Source of the DNA: Chromatiales bacterium
GTDB lineage: Bacteria; Pseudomonadota; Gammaproteobacteria; UBA6429
Assembly (NCBI GenBank): GCA_027076405.1
Contig: JALTJN010000379.1
Location: forward strand, 79,843 to 143,842
Length of the DNA stretch: 64,000 nt
Reading direction: 5' to 3'
A program made the translations under genes and the position numbers. Below are positions 24,713 to 35,096 of the stretch, in pieces. The notes below the pieces were generated by a model, which did no database searches, was not told where the DNA came from, and saw only the letters and a program-made list of their open reading frames with translations. The stretch's first letter is position 1. Each line of letters starts with the position of its first letter.

Positions 24713-25348
24713 TTAATCGAGGTTTTTTTGTTTAAATTCACATAAATCTTCAATGACACAGGCGCCACAACGGGGTTTGCGGGCAATGCAGGTATAGCGG
24801 CCATGCAATATTAACCAGTGATGCGCGTCGACCATAAATTTTTCGGGGATAAATTTTACGAGCTTTTTTTCGACTTCGAGTACATTTTTGCCCGGGGCAA
24901 TTTTTGTGCGATTTGAAACACGAAAAATATGAGTATCAACGGCCATGGTTGGATGGCCAAATGCAGTGTTTAATACTACATTTGCGGTTTTACGGCCCAC
25001 GCCGGGTAATGCTTCGAGTGCTTCACGACTATCCGGTACTTGAGAGTTATGTTCTTTTACCAACATATTGCAGGTTTTGATAATGTTTTTTGCTTTAGTG
25101 TTATACAAACCAATAGTTTTAATATATTTTTTTAAGCCTGCTTCTTTCAGGGCTGCCATTTTCTCAGGCGTTGGTGCTTTTTTAAATAAGTCTTTCGTTG
25201 CTTTATTAACCCCTTTATCTGTTGATTGAGCAGAGAGAATAACGGCGATTAATAATTCAAAGGGCGATGAAAAATTAAGTTCGGTCGTTGGGTTAGGGAT
25301 ATGTTTTTTCAGTCGAGTGAAAATTTCAGTACGAATTGCTTTGTTCAT
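24713..25348 (-). CDS. nth: Endonuclease III
   Basis: 211 residues from the ATG at 25348, the E. coli length; an upstream in-frame start would run into rnfE. This is the bifunctional DNA glycosylase/AP lyase for oxidised pyrimidines. The helix-hairpin-helix LPGVGRKTANVVL carries the catalytic Lys, VDTHIFRV the catalytic Asp, and the C-terminal C-x6-C-x2-C-x5-C (CIARKPRCGACVIEDLC) holds a [4Fe-4S] cluster. It follows rnfE by 4 bp, the same rnf-nth order as in E. coli, so it is co-transcribed with rnf. Confidence 0.97.
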   Translation of the reverse strand: MNKAIRTEIFTRLKKHIPNPTTELNFSSPFELLIAVILSAQSTDKGVNKATKDLFKKAPTPEKMAALKEAGLKKYIKTIGLYNTKAKNIIKTCNMLVKEHNSQVPDSREALEALPGVGRKTANVVLNTAFGHPTMAVDTHIFRVSNRTKIAPGKNVLEVEKKLVKFIPEKFMVDAHHWLILHGRYTCIARKPRCGACVIEDLCEFKQKNLD

Positions 25349-25352
25349 AAAA

Positions 25353-26045
25353 TTAACTAACCGTTTCAGCGGATAGTGGTTTTTCAATCAGGCTTTTTTC
25401 TTGTTCTTTTTGTTTTTTATCGAGAATGTTTTTACCGGCGATTAAAAAACCAAGACCAATAAAAGCGCCCGGTGGAAGAATAGCAAGTAAATAACCGCGG
25501 TAGTTATTAAACAAGGTAATAGTAAAGTCGCGGGCTGCTTCGCCAAACATAAGGTGAGCTTGTTGGAATAAGGTACCAAAGCCAATGGCTTCGCGCATAG
25601 CACCAAGTGTCACTAATACTAATGTGAATCCTAAGCCCATAAATAATCCATCAACTGATGAAGCAAGCATGGTGTTTTTTGAGGCAAACGCTTCTGCGCG
25701 ACCAATAATGGCGCAGTTGGTTACGATTAATGGAATGAAAATACCCAGAATAATATAGAGCTCATGGAACCAGGCATTCATTGATAGTTCAATGACCGTT
25801 ACAGTCGAAGCAATAATTAATACGAAAACAGGAATACGGATCTCTGGACGTACCCAGTGGCGAATCATTGATACCATCATATTTGATGCAACTAAGGTTA
25901 AGGTGGTTGCCAGACCAAGCCCCAAACCATTGATAACCGTGTTTGATACAGCGAGCAACGGACATAAACCAAGTAACTGTACAAATGCAGGATTATTTGT
26001 CCAGAGACCATCAGAAATAATTTTACTGTATTGTGTATCACTCAT
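25353..26045 (-). CDS. rnfE: Rnf complex subunit RnfE (RsxE)
   Basis: 230 residues, six predicted membrane helices with short loops. [27 protein letters not shown] is the family signature; the Cys in LGLCPLLA and that in [12 protein letters not shown] correspond to those that coordinate the membrane-embedded iron centre between RnfA and RnfE. It overlaps rnfG by 8 bp. It is the last structural gene before nth. Confidence 0.95.
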   Translation of the reverse strand: MSDTQYSKIISDGLWTNNPAFVQLLGLCPLLAVSNTVINGLGLGLATTLTLVASNMMVSMIRHWVRPEIRIPVFVLIIASTVTVIELSMNAWFHELYIILGIFIPLIVTNCAIIGRAEAFASKNTMLASSVDGLFMGLGFTLVLVTLGAMREAIGFGTLFQQAHLMFGEAARDFTITLFNNYRGYLLAILPPGAFIGLGFLIAGKNILDKKQKEQEKSLIEKPLSAETVS

Positions 26046-26652
26046 ATAATGAATCTCGATTTTTTTTATAAAAAAGTAAAGTTTTATAGACGGCTTTTAC
26101 AATTGCTCGAGGTGTTATGGTTGCGCCTGTAAACTGATCAAACTGACCACCATCACGTTTTACTGCCCAGCCTTTTTTATCCGGGTTAGATAAAGATCGA
26201 TCTTTAAATTTGGTTATCCAGTCAGAACGGCTTTCATCAATAGCATCACCTAGCCCGGGTGTTTCTAGATGGCGAACAACACGTACACCAGCAAGTGTGC
26301 CATCATATTTTATTGCTACAAGTAGTTCGATATTCCCGTTATATCCATCCGGTGCAAGGCTATTAATAATAACAGCTACCGGTTTATTGTTTTTACGAGC
26401 GCGGTATATATTGACCGGTGTTTTTCTGCCTAATAGCTCTCTGTCTTGTATCTGGATAATATCTGTAAAAATATCATTATCATGATCGTCTGGTGAAATA
26501 AGAACATGAAAAGCTTTTAATAATGCCAGACGCTGATTTTCATTAATTTGATCGATAGTATGATCATAAGTATAAGAAACAAAAAAAGTGCCGATCACTG
26601 CAAACAACGAGAGTACGATGGCGCTGATAATCATATTGCGAATAACTTTCAT
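26038..26652 (-). CDS. rnfG: Rnf complex subunit RnfG (RsxG)
   Basis: 204 residues, one N-terminal membrane anchor (about 8-28) and a periplasmic FMN-binding domain. The covalent FMN attachment motif is [12 protein letters not shown] near residue 175, the Thr being the flavinylation site in this family. [18 protein letters not shown] is another conserved block. It transfers electrons toward RnfD. Overlaps rnfE. Confidence 0.95.
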   Translation of the reverse strand: MKVIRNMIISAIVLSLFAVIGTFFVSYTYDHTIDQINENQRLALLKAFHVLISPDDHDNDIFTDIIQIQDRELLGRKTPVNIYRARKNNKPVAVIINSLAPDGYNGNIELLVAIKYDGTLAGVRVVRHLETPGLGDAIDESRSDWITKFKDRSLSNPDKKGWAVKRDGGQFDQFTGATITPRAIVKAVYKTLLFYKKNRDSLYE

Positions 26653-26667
26653 TATTTTGATCGCCCT

Positions 26668-27690
26668 CTAATGCTTTTTGTTTTCACCGAAGACGGTGGG
26701 CTTATAATAATAATCAATCATGGGTACGGCCATATTCATTAATAAGACTGAAAAGGCAACTGCATCGGGGTAACCACCCCAGGTACGAATAATATATATT
26801 AATATCCCAATACCTGCGCCATAAATAAGCCGGCCTTTATTTGAGGCCGCTGCGGTAACGGGATCGGTGGCAATAAAAAATGCACCCAACATGGCTGCAC
26901 CACCGAAAAGATGAAAACTAATAGGTGAATAACTTCCTGCATCGGCGAAATTAAATATCATAGCCATAAAAGCAAGGCTGCCTAATACAGCAACAGGTAT
27001 ATGCCAGCTGATGACTCTTATAAAAATAAGTATGACACCGCCAGTCAGGAAAAGTATATTAATCCATTCCCAGCCATAGCCGGCAATATTGCCAAAAAGT
27101 GACGGGTTTGCGGCATGAATTTCATCAATGGTATAGCCCAAAGTCAGTTGGGTTTTAATACTATCAAGCGGTGTTGCCATAGTGAGCGCGTCATAATTCA
27201 TGCCTGCAGGCAGGGTTTCGAATAAACTGTAGTTTAAAGTATCAAAAAAACTCAATCCGTGAGTTTCAGCAGGTATCCATGCGGTCATTTCTTTTGGAAA
27301 GGCGATCAATAACATCGCATAACCTACCATTGCAGGATTAAACGGGTTATATCCCATGCCGCCATATAAATGTTTGGCGATTATGATTGCAAATGCAGCA
27401 CCTAAAGCAGCTAACCACCAGGGAGTAAGTGTTGGTAATGCAAGAGCAAGTAAAATTGCGGTGAGTACAGCCGTGCCATCATATATAAATGGTTTGATGG
27501 GGCGGTGACGAATTTTTAATATGGTTATTTCACAAGCAAGGGCGGTTGTGACTGCGATAATAATGTTAATAATTATTCCAAAACCAAAAAAATGCACATA
27601 AACAAGAGTGCCGGGAATAAGAGCATAAATAACCGCTAACATCATGCGAGAGACATTGTCGTTTTTTTGAATATAGGGAGAGCTATGCAT
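26668..27690 (-). CDS. rnfD: Rnf complex subunit RnfD (RsxD)
   Basis: 340 residues, about nine or ten membrane helices. The family start SSPYIQKNDNVSRMMLAVIYALIPG and KHLYGGMGYNPFNPAMVGYAMLLIAFP are typical. The covalent flavin site is in the segment LTMATPLDS. It is an integral redox and ion-translocating subunit. It lies 2 bp after rnfC. Confidence 0.95.
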   Translation of the reverse strand: MHSSPYIQKNDNVSRMMLAVIYALIPGTLVYVHFFGFGIIINIIIAVTTALACEITILKIRHRPIKPFIYDGTAVLTAILLALALPTLTPWWLAALGAAFAIIIAKHLYGGMGYNPFNPAMVGYAMLLIAFPKEMTAWIPAETHGLSFFDTLNYSLFETLPAGMNYDALTMATPLDSIKTQLTLGYTIDEIHAANPSLFGNIAGYGWEWINILFLTGGVILIFIRVISWHIPVAVLGSLAFMAMIFNFADAGSYSPISFHLFGGAAMLGAFFIATDPVTAAASNKGRLIYGAGIGILIYIIRTWGGYPDAVAFSVLLMNMAVPMIDYYYKPTVFGENKKH

Positions 27691-27692
27691 GA

Positions 27693-29321
27693 TTAACTTG
27701 CATCCTTTTCTTTTTTTCGTTTGCTATCTATTTCTGCAATCTTGTTTTGTTGTCGTTCTGTTAAATTGCTGATATTTTTCGGTGTGGTCGATTGCTCTTC
27801 CCGTTTTGCTTTTACTCTTTCCATTGCAGCTTTAATGGCTGCTTTTTTTGCATCATCTGCAGAATCTTTTTCACCATTAACTTTTTTAAGTAATTCACGC
27901 TTTTGTTTTTTACGTGCTTCATTCTCGGCTTTTTTCCGTTCCATTCTGAATAAACGGAATTCATGACGCTGTCGGGCGATATCTGATTTTTTCTTTTCCT
28001 GTTCCTGTGCATAAATTTCTGTTTTAGCAAAACGGTAATACTGCACCAAAGGAATGTGGCTGGGACAAACGTAAGAGCAACAACCGCATTCAATACAATC
28101 AAAAAGATTATAGTCCTGGGTTTTATCGAAATTTTTAGCGCGTGAGTACCAGTATAGCTGTTGCGGTAAAAGTTGTGCCGGACAAACATCTGCACACTGA
28201 CCGCAACGGATACATGGCATAACATAGCCGGGTTCGGGTTTCTTTCTTTGTACTAATATACAGTTGCTGGTTTTTATGACCGGGATCTTATCATGGCTTA
28301 TTTCAAACCCCATCATGGGGCCGCCCATAATAAATTGTTCAGCTTTGTTGTTTCTGCCGCAGTAGTCGACAAGCTCAGAAAATGGTGTGCCAAATAGCAC
28401 GTCAAGATTTGTTGGGTTATCAACACCATCGCCGGTTATTGTCAGGTAACGGTTAATTAATGGTTTCCCTTCCAGTACAGCATCAGCGACAGCCGTGGCG
28501 GTTGCAACATTATGACAAACTACTCCAATGTTCATTGGCAAGCCGTTACTTGGTACTTCTTTACCTGTTAAAGTTTTAATTAATTGTTTTTCACCGCCAG
28601 CAGGATAAAGAGTCGGTATTTGTATTATGTCAATATAATCGGATTCATGATCTTGCAATGCATTCACCAGCATGGTGTGTGCTGCTCGTTTATTGTCTTC
28701 AATGGCAATAATACAATGTTCGGCCTGAAGTGCATGACGCATGATATTCAGGCCATCAATAATTTTGCGACTTTGTTCCTGCATTAACATCGCATCACAA
28801 GTGATATAAGGTTCGCACTCGGCACCATTTAATATGAGTGTATCAACAAGGTTATTCGAGCCGGGATTAAGTTTTATGTATGAAGGAAATCCTGCGCCCC
28901 CTAAACCAACAATACCGGCATCACGAATAATGTTTCGTAAAGTATTTGCTTCAAGCTGGCGGTAATTCGTGTTTTTTACACATTCTCCCCATTCTTCTTT
29001 ACCATCTGTTTCTATAACGATACAGGTTGTTTTGATTTCTGAAGGATGTGGGATAGGGTGCTTTTCAATCGCAGTTATTTTTCCTGATGACGGTGCATGT
29101 ATTGGCGAACTAACATAATCGTTTGCCGTTGCGATGAGCTGTCCTTTTAGAACAGTATCTCCAACTTTAACAACCGGAACAGCTGCTTTACCGATATGCT
29201 GCTTGAGTGGCAGAACCAATTCTTTTGCAAGCGGGGCAGGTTTAGTCGCATGTTTCATCGACATGCTTTTATGGCCGCTGAGTTTAAGACCGCCAAAAAT
29301 TTTCCATAAATGCGCAGACAT
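27693..29321 (-). CDS. rnfC: Rnf complex subunit RnfC (RsxC)
   Basis: 542 residues. A Gly-rich NADH/FMN-binding domain is visible (GLGGAGFPSYIKLNPG, then NGAECEPYITCD). Two [4Fe-4S] motifs follow, CIRCGQCADVCP and CIECGCCSYVCP (about 370-420). The C-terminal tail is long, Lys/Glu-rich and Ala-rich (about 440-542), as in other RnfC proteins, but shorter than the repeat tail of E. coli RsxC. It is the NADH-facing peripheral subunit. The ATG overlaps the rnfB stop by one base. Confidence 0.95.
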   Translation of the reverse strand: MSAHLWKIFGGLKLSGHKSMSMKHATKPAPLAKELVLPLKQHIGKAAVPVVKVGDTVLKGQLIATANDYVSSPIHAPSSGKITAIEKHPIPHPSEIKTTCIVIETDGKEEWGECVKNTNYRQLEANTLRNIIRDAGIVGLGGAGFPSYIKLNPGSNNLVDTLILNGAECEPYITCDAMLMQEQSRKIIDGLNIMRHALQAEHCIIAIEDNKRAAHTMLVNALQDHESDYIDIIQIPTLYPAGGEKQLIKTLTGKEVPSNGLPMNIGVVCHNVATATAVADAVLEGKPLINRYLTITGDGVDNPTNLDVLFGTPFSELVDYCGRNNKAEQFIMGGPMMGFEISHDKIPVIKTSNCILVQRKKPEPGYVMPCIRCGQCADVCPAQLLPQQLYWYSRAKNFDKTQDYNLFDCIECGCCSYVCPSHIPLVQYYRFAKTEIYAQEQEKKKSDIARQRHEFRLFRMERKKAENEARKKQKRELLKKVNGEKDSADDAKKAAIKAAMERVKAKREEQSTTPKNISNLTERQQNKIAEIDSKRKKEKDAS

Positions 29322-29881
29322 CAGTTTTTATCCTCTGCGTTATTTACTGATGTTTCCGGTAGCGGCCACTTCCAGTTATTTATACTTTCTTTAACGGGTT
29401 TAACATAAATACAATCTACCGGACATACAGGAATACATAAATCACAACCGGTGCATTCGTCTTCAATAACGGTGTGCATTAATTTAGCTGCACCAACAAT
29501 AGCATCGACCGGACATGCCTGAATGCATAATGTACAGCCGATACAAACTTCTTCATCGATATAAACAACAGTTTTCTCTGTATGCTCACCGTGTTCCTCA
29601 TTGAGAGGTTTGGGATCGACGCCTAATAAATCAGCAAGTTCATTAATAACGGCTTCACCACCGGGGGGGCATTGATTGATGTCTGCTTCACCTTTTGCGA
29701 TGGCTTCAGCATAAGGGCGACAACCGGGATAAGTGCATTGACCACATTGTGTTTGCGGTAAGATAGCGTCAATTTTTTCGACGATAGGATCGCCTTCAAC
29801 TTTAAAACGTATCGCAGCAAATCCCAGAATAAGGCCAAAGATAATTGCAAGCGAGGCAATAGCAATAAGCGTTATTAGCAT
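29321..29881 (-). CDS. rnfB: Rnf complex subunit RnfB (RsxB)
   Basis: 186 residues. An N-terminal membrane anchor is followed by the four-Cys cluster motif [21 protein letters not shown] (about 47-75). Two ferredoxin-type [4Fe-4S] motifs, [12 protein letters not shown] and [12 protein letters not shown], follow (about 113-150). It is the ferredoxin-facing entry point of the complex. One base separates it from rnfA. Confidence 0.96.
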   Translation of the reverse strand: MLITLIAIASLAIIFGLILGFAAIRFKVEGDPIVEKIDAILPQTQCGQCTYPGCRPYAEAIAKGEADINQCPPGGEAVINELADLLGVDPKPLNEEHGEHTEKTVVYIDEEVCIGCTLCIQACPVDAIVGAAKLMHTVIEDECTGCDLCIPVCPVDCIYVKPVKESINNWKWPLPETSVNNAEDKN

Positions 29882-29882
29882 G

Positions 29883-30464
29883 TTAAACCTTAACTAATCC
29901 TGCAAAGCCCATAAAAGCCATCGACATTAATCCCGCCGTAATGAGTGCAATAGATGCACCACGAAAGGGTTCAGGTACATCTGCAACATCAATGCGTTCG
30001 CGCATGGCTGCAAATAAAATAAGGACGAGTGAAAATCCGACTGATGCACCAAAGCCATATAAAGCCGATTCTATAAAGCCATGTTCAGTTTGAACATTAA
30101 GCAAGGCGACACCCAACACAGCACAGTTAGTGGTAATGAGTGGCAAGAAGATGCCTAAAACCTGATATAGCAGCGGACTGGTTTTATGTACAACCATTTC
30201 AGTAAACTGTACAACGACCGCAATAACCAGAATAAAGGTGATTGTGCGTAAATATTCTATACCTAGTGGTGCGAGTAAATATTCGTTAACCAGATAACTG
30301 CAGATAGAGGACAGGGTTAAAACAAAGGCTGTCGCCAGTCCCATGCCGATGGCTGTTTCCAGTTTGCGGGAAACGCCCATAAATGGACAAAGGCCAAGGA
30401 ACTTCACTAATACGAAGTTATTAACCAGGATGGTGCTAATTAGAATGAGTGCGTATTCAGCCAT
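29883..30464 (-). CDS. rnfA: Rnf complex subunit RnfA (RsxA)
   Basis: 193 residues, six membrane helices. The signature [28 protein letters not shown] and the second conserved Cys in [11 protein letters not shown] are present. First gene of the six-gene rnf operon (A-B-C-D-G-E), which oxidises ferredoxin or NADH while moving Na+ or H+. The E. coli version maintains SoxR in reduced form; which role applies here is not decided by sequence. Its promoter must lie in 30465-30560. Confidence 0.95.
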   Translation of the reverse strand: MAEYALILISTILVNNFVLVKFLGLCPFMGVSRKLETAIGMGLATAFVLTLSSICSYLVNEYLLAPLGIEYLRTITFILVIAVVVQFTEMVVHKTSPLLYQVLGIFLPLITTNCAVLGVALLNVQTEHGFIESALYGFGASVGFSLVLILFAAMRERIDVADVPEPFRGASIALITAGLMSMAFMGFAGLVKV

Positions 30465-30563
30465 AATATAAACGAAGATCCTTTATATAATAGGAAGGAG
30501 TATAACTTAATATTTTGCTATATATTACAAAAATCTGAAGCGTCAAAGTGTAAGAAAACCTTT

Positions 30564-30688
30564 TCACCACAGAGGTCACAGGGGTACACAGAGCTTAATT
30601 ATCGAGTGGATTGTTAAAATAGCAGGAGATATCGATAAATCTGGATTCTATTTTTGCTCTGTGAAGTTTTATGACCTCTGTGATGCAA
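30564..30688. repeat. CCACAGAGGTCAC-type inverted repeat, copy 3
   Basis: The left arm has CACAGAGGTCACAGGGG then CACAGAGC; the right arm (reading CATCACAGAGGTCATAA and CACAGAGCAAA on the reverse strand) mirrors both blocks with a ~60 bp loop. It occupies the rnfA-metG interval. It is a sister of the elements flanking argG, although the core differs (CAGAGGTCAC versus CGAAGGACAC). Confidence 0.7.
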
Positions 30689-30696
30689 AGCTTGTT

Positions 30697-32763
30697 TTAT
30701 TTAACCCGCATTCCCGGCTGCGCGCCCTCATGCGGTTCCAAAATCCAGAGGTCTTCTCCGCCGGGACCTGCGGCGAGAACCATGCCTTCCGAAACACCAA
30801 AACGCATTTTGCGAGGTGCAAGGTTAGCTACCATGACAGTATGTTTTCCTTCCAGATCTTCAGGTTTGTAGGCAGACTTAATACCGGCAAAAACATTTCG
30901 GGTTTCATCACCAATATCTAATGTTAGCTGTAATAATTTATCAGCACCTTCGACATGTTCTGCTTTAATAATTTTCGCGATACGTAAATCAATTTTAGCA
31001 AAATCATTAAACTCAATTTCATCTGCGACAGGTTCTATTTTTGTTTTCACGTTTTTTGTACTCGCTTTACGTTCTTTATGCTTTTTGTCTAACACAGCGT
31101 GTTCTTGTTTGAGATCTTCTTTTGACGCTTCTATCAAAGCATCCACTTTTTCCTGCTCAACCCGGGTCATTAAAGGTTTGAATTTATTAATCTCATGGGC
31201 TGTGAGCGGCTCAGAAATATCGGCCCAGTTTAACGGCTCTATATTAAGGAATGATTCTGATGCTTCAGCCATAACCGGTAATACCGGCTTGAGGTATGTC
31301 ATCAATACGCGGAATAGATTTACCCCGACACTGTATATTTCCTGTACCTGAGTTTCTTTGCCATCTTCTTTGGCAAGTGCCCATGGCTTTTGTTCGTCGA
31401 TGTATTGGTTGGCTTTGTCTGCCAGTGCCATAATTTCTCTAACCGCATGGCTGTATTCACGTTGCTCAAATAGCGTGGCAATTTTGTCACCTGTTTGTAC
31501 AAACGATTGATACAACTCAGGTTCTGCACAGCTTGCACTTAATTGGCCATCACATTTTTTCTTAATGTATCCGGCACAACGGCTGGCAATATTGACCACT
31601 TTGCCAACCAAGTCTGAATTAACGCGCAGAATAAAATCATCTAAATTAAGATCAAGATCTTCAATACCATTTCCTAATTTTGCGGCAAAGTAGTAACGCA
31701 AATATTCAGGATTTAAGTTATCTAAATACGTTCGTGCTTTAATGAACGTACCGCGTGACTTTGACATTTTCTGCCCGTTAACGGTGAGGAAACCATGACA
31801 AAAAACGGCGGTTGGTGTGCGGTGACCACTGCCATTTAAAACTGCTGGCCAAAATAGAGTATGGAAATAAGCGATATCTTTACCAATAAAATGATAAAGC
31901 TCATGTTCACTGTCTGCTTTCCAGTAATCATCAAAATTTAAATCACCACGTTTATCACAAAGACTTTTGAAGCTGGCCATGTAACCCATGGGCGCATCGA
32001 GCCACACATAAAAGAATTTACCCAGCGCATCAGGAATTTCAAAACCAAAATAGGGTGCGTCACGGGAAATATCCCAGGACTGTAAGCCAGACTCAAACCA
32101 CTCATTGAGTTTATTGCTGATAGCCGATTGGGTGTGATTTCCCTTAATCCATTCTCGTAACATGGGCTGAAAATCAGCGAGTTTGAAAAAATAATGCTCT
32201 GATTCTTTATCAATCGGAGTCGCACCTGAAATAACCGAAACAGGATTTTTTAAATCTGTAGGTGCATAGGTTGCCCCGCAAACTTCACAGTTATCGCCGT
32301 ATTGATCTTCTGCGCCACATTTTGGGCAAGTGCCTTTAATAAAGCGATCCGGCAAAAACATCTCTTTTTCGGGATCGTAAGCCTGTTTGATGGTTCTTTT
32401 TTCAATATGCCCGGCATCACGCAGACGTTTATAGATTGTTTCTACAATTTCACGGTTTTCATCAGAATGCGTCGAATGAAAATTATCAAAACTGACGTTA
32501 AAATCGGAAAAATCAGCACGATGTTCTTTATCTGTCGCCGAAATCAGCTCTTCCGGTGTGATTCCTTCATTTTGTGCGCGCAACATAATGGGGGTGCCAT
32601 GGGCATCATCTGCACAGACATAAGTACACTTATGACCTTGCATTCTCTGAAAACGTACCCATATATCGGTCTGAATGTATTCAACCAGATGGCCGATATG
32701 AATACTGCCGTTCGCATAAGGCAGAGCGCTGGTAACAAGAATTTGGCGTGTTTTATTGGTCAT
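30697..32763 (-). CDS. metG: Methionyl-tRNA synthetase
   Basis: 688 residues from the ATG at 32763; an upstream extension of 36 residues is possible but unlike the family. Class I synthetase: the HIGH motif is [11 protein letters not shown], the KMSKS motif is [11 protein letters not shown], and the zinc knuckle is CPKCG..CEVCG (about 147-165). The C-terminal ~110 residues form the tRNA-binding (Trbp111-like) domain [27 protein letters not shown]. It charges initiator and elongator tRNA-Met. It is divergent from apbC, a common arrangement in gammaproteobacteria. Confidence 0.98.
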   Translation of the reverse strand: MTNKTRQILVTSALPYANGSIHIGHLVEYIQTDIWVRFQRMQGHKCTYVCADDAHGTPIMLRAQNEGITPEELISATDKEHRADFSDFNVSFDNFHSTHSDENREIVETIYKRLRDAGHIEKRTIKQAYDPEKEMFLPDRFIKGTCPKCGAEDQYGDNCEVCGATYAPTDLKNPVSVISGATPIDKESEHYFFKLADFQPMLREWIKGNHTQSAISNKLNEWFESGLQSWDISRDAPYFGFEIPDALGKFFYVWLDAPMGYMASFKSLCDKRGDLNFDDYWKADSEHELYHFIGKDIAYFHTLFWPAVLNGSGHRTPTAVFCHGFLTVNGQKMSKSRGTFIKARTYLDNLNPEYLRYYFAAKLGNGIEDLDLNLDDFILRVNSDLVGKVVNIASRCAGYIKKKCDGQLSASCAEPELYQSFVQTGDKIATLFEQREYSHAVREIMALADKANQYIDEQKPWALAKEDGKETQVQEIYSVGVNLFRVLMTYLKPVLPVMAEASESFLNIEPLNWADISEPLTAHEINKFKPLMTRVEQEKVDALIEASKEDLKQEHAVLDKKHKERKASTKNVKTKIEPVADEIEFNDFAKIDLRIAKIIKAEHVEGADKLLQLTLDIGDETRNVFAGIKSAYKPEDLEGKHTVMVANLAPRKMRFGVSEGMVLAAGPGGEDLWILEPHEGAQPGMRVK

Positions 32764-33017
32764 AATTTGTTCAGTATAAAGGTTTGAGTTTATTTTGAGC
32801 CGGTAATTAACAAGAAATACAACGACTTTTTGAAAGGCGCTACCGTAGCAGTTATCGGTCGCAACTGCCACTTCGAAGGGGTAGAATGTGCCGTTTTATC
32901 GTATTTGAAGCCGTTTTTAATCTCGCATAATGAGTTATTTTTGTGTAAGATTGCGAACCCAAATTACCAGATTAAATTACTGGGTTATTTAACCCTAATA
33001 ACAGTAGGAGATAGAGC

Positions 33018-34109
33018 ATGGCTAATGTCGCTCAATCACAAATCGAAGAAGCATTAAAAACGTATGTAGATCCTTATCTTGAAGCTGATTTAGTTTCATC
33101 TAAAACAGTAAAAAATATTGCTGTTGATGGTGATAGTGTCACTATTGACCTGCTTTATGGATTTCCAATTCAAGGTTATATCAATGAGTTAACCGACAAG
33201 GTTAGCGAAATCGTTAAAGCGGTTGATGGTATTTCGAATGTCACCGTTAACGTTTCTCACAAAATTGCTTCGCATGCCGTACAAAAAGGCGTGAACATGA
33301 TTCCTGGTGTGAAAAACATCATTGCAGTTGCTTCTGGTAAAGGTGGTGTTGGTAAATCAACCACTTCAGTTAATCTTGCGCTTGCACTCGCAGCTGAAGG
33401 CGCAACAGTCGGTATATTGGATGCAGACATTTATGGTCCAAGTCAGCCACGTATGTTGGGAATCAGTGGTCAACCTGAGTCTGAAGATGGTAAAAGTTTA
33501 GAGCCGATGACTAACTATGGTATCCAGTCTATGTCGATTGGTTATTTAATTGACGAAGATACCCCGATGATTTGGCGTGGTCCAATGGTTACACAAGCAT
33601 TAGAGCAGCTATTAAAAGATACTAAGTGGAATGATGTCGATTATTTGATTATCGATTTACCACCGGGTACAGGTGATATTCAGTTAACGCTTGCGCAAAA
33701 AGTACCTGTAACCGGTGCGGTGATTGTAACAACACCTCAAGACATCGCATTATTAGATGCACGTAAAGGTCTAAAAATGTTTGAGAAAGTTGAAGTCCCT
33801 GTTCTGGGCGTGGTAGAAAATATGTCGATTCATATTTGTTCAGAATGTGGTCATGCAGAACACATCTTCGGTTCAGGCGGCGGTGAAAGTATGGCAGCAG
33901 ACAGTGATGTTGATCTATTAGGTGCATTACCGCTTGATATATCAATTCGTGTAGGTACTGATGAAGGTAAACCAACGGTTGTTGCAGATCCGGAAGGTAA
34001 GGTTGCTGAAATTTATCGAGATATTGCACGTCGTGTTGCAGCGAAGTTGTCGCAGAAAACGAAAGATCATTCAGCGGCGTTCCCCAACATCGTCATCCAA
34101 AACAACTAA
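33018..34109 (+). CDS. apbC: Mrp/ApbC-type iron-sulfur cluster carrier ATPase
   Basis: 363 residues. An N-terminal MIP18/DUF59 domain (about 1-85) is followed by a deviant Walker A P-loop, SGKGGVGKSTTSVNLALA (about 108-125), and a MinD/Mrp ATPase domain. The CxxC pair that binds a bridging [4Fe-4S] cluster is ICSECGH near residue 275. It delivers Fe-S clusters to apoproteins, plausibly including the many clusters of Rnf and Nth here. GTAGGAG precedes the ATG. A terminator lies at 34233-34259. Confidence 0.95.
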   Translation: MANVAQSQIEEALKTYVDPYLEADLVSSKTVKNIAVDGDSVTIDLLYGFPIQGYINELTDKVSEIVKAVDGISNVTVNVSHKIASHAVQKGVNMIPGVKNIIAVASGKGGVGKSTTSVNLALALAAEGATVGILDADIYGPSQPRMLGISGQPESEDGKSLEPMTNYGIQSMSIGYLIDEDTPMIWRGPMVTQALEQLLKDTKWNDVDYLIIDLPPGTGDIQLTLAQKVPVTGAVIVTTPQDIALLDARKGLKMFEKVEVPVLGVVENMSIHICSECGHAEHIFGSGGGESMAADSDVDLLGALPLDISIRVGTDEGKPTVVADPEGKVAEIYRDIARRVAAKLSQKTKDHSAAFPNIVIQNN

Positions 34110-34229
34110 GAACGTACTATTTCCGTTCTAACGGCGTTGGAAAATAAATTTAACTTCCTCATTTGCTAATTGCAAAATCGGTCGTTAAATTTATTTTCCG
34201 CCTTGTTACAACAAAAATATTACGTTCTT
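34108..34229. repeat. Long nested inverted repeat after apbC
   Basis: Outer arms AAGAACGTA (34108-34116) and TACGTTCTT (34221-34229) are perfect. Inner arms GGAAAATAAATTTAAC (34139-34154) and GTTAAATTTATTTTCC (34184-34199) are a perfect 16 bp match around a 29 bp loop. The outer arm begins at the apbC stop codon. It is a structured 3' untranslated region or a small mobile-type element. Confidence 0.8.
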
Positions 34230-34232
34230 GTT

Positions 34233-34259
34233 ATACGCTGTTTTACAGCGTATTTTTTT
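34233..34259 (+). terminator. Terminator of apbC
   Basis: Perfect 8 bp stem ATACGCTG / CAGCGTAT with loop TTTTA, followed by seven T. Confidence 0.92.
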
Positions 34260-34309
34260 GTCTGGGATTTTGTTTTGAATAATATTATTAATACGAGAAT
34301 TGAAGTAAA

Positions 34310-34420
34310 GCTATGGAGTGGGGGCATTAAATAAGGACCGTCTGCCGCAAGGACGCGGCAGTCGAGCGGCCAAGGATGGCGGGTTTTGCGAGTCATTATT
34401 TAATGCCCCCACTCCATAGC
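34310..34420. repeat. 111 bp hairpin element with perfect 25 bp arms
   Basis: Arms 34310-34334 and 34396-34420 are exact reverse complements (they begin GCTATGGAGTGGGGGCATTA). After one mismatch the pairing continues for three more bases. The ~61 bp loop is GC-rich, unlike the flanks, and contains its own CTGCCGC/GCGGCAG hairpin. No coding frame. It looks like a small non-autonomous mobile element or a structured RNA. Confidence 0.88.
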
Positions 34421-34525
34421 CGCTGGCGTCATGTATTATCTTGAACGAATATGCCAATAGCACAGTCAATATGATATATTCCTCTCTCTTTTCGGTGGCA
34501 TTAAAGTTTAAATAGGTAGAACAGA

Positions 34526-35092
34526 ATGAGTATTAAAGCAGACAAGTGGATTCGTCGCATGGCGGAAAATGAAGGTATGATTGAGCCTTTTGAGCCGGGG
34601 CAGGTTCGGGATGTGGACGGTAATCGTATCGTTTCATACGGTACATCAAGTTATGGTTATGATGTGCGTTGTGCTGATGAGTTTAAAATTTTTACCAATA
34701 TTAATTCTGCTATTGTTGATCCGAAAGATTTTGATCATCAAAGTTTTGTTGATGTGAAAAGCGATGTTTGTATTATCCCGCCTAATTCTTTTGCTTTAGC
34801 TCGTACTGTAGAATTTTTCAGAATCCCCCGAAGTGTCTTAACGATTTGCCTCGGTAAATCGACGTACGCTCGCTGTGGAATAATTGTAAATGTCACGCCA
34901 TTAGAACCTGAATGGGAAGGGCACGTTACTCTGGAATTTTCAAATACAACACCATTACCTGCAAAAATTTATGCAAATGAAGGTGTAGCACAAATGTTAT
35001 TTTTTGAATCAGATGAAATGTGTGAAACATCTTATAAAGACAGAGGTGGTAAATATCAGGGGCAACAGGGCGTAACATTACCGAAAGCTTAA
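34526..35092 (+). CDS. dcd: dCTP deaminase
   Basis: 188 residues, close to the E. coli 193. It deaminates dCTP to dUTP, the main route to dTTP in gammaproteobacteria. Conserved blocks include [41 protein letters not shown] (containing the catalytic Arg and Glu of the family) and [11 protein letters not shown]. The protein acts as a homotrimer. Convergent with the GGDEF-EAL gene, whose stop is 4 bp away. Confidence 0.97.
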   Translation: MSIKADKWIRRMAENEGMIEPFEPGQVRDVDGNRIVSYGTSSYGYDVRCADEFKIFTNINSAIVDPKDFDHQSFVDVKSDVCIIPPNSFALARTVEFFRIPRSVLTICLGKSTYARCGIIVNVTPLEPEWEGHVTLEFSNTTPLPAKIYANEGVAQMLFFESDEMCETSYKDRGGKYQGQQGVTLPKA

Positions 35093-35096
35093 GTGG

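Noticed and set aside
32764..33017. SAM or T-box riboswitch before metG or apbC
   Set aside because: No recognisable conserved core, antiterminator or specifier loop could be seen in the divergent spacer.
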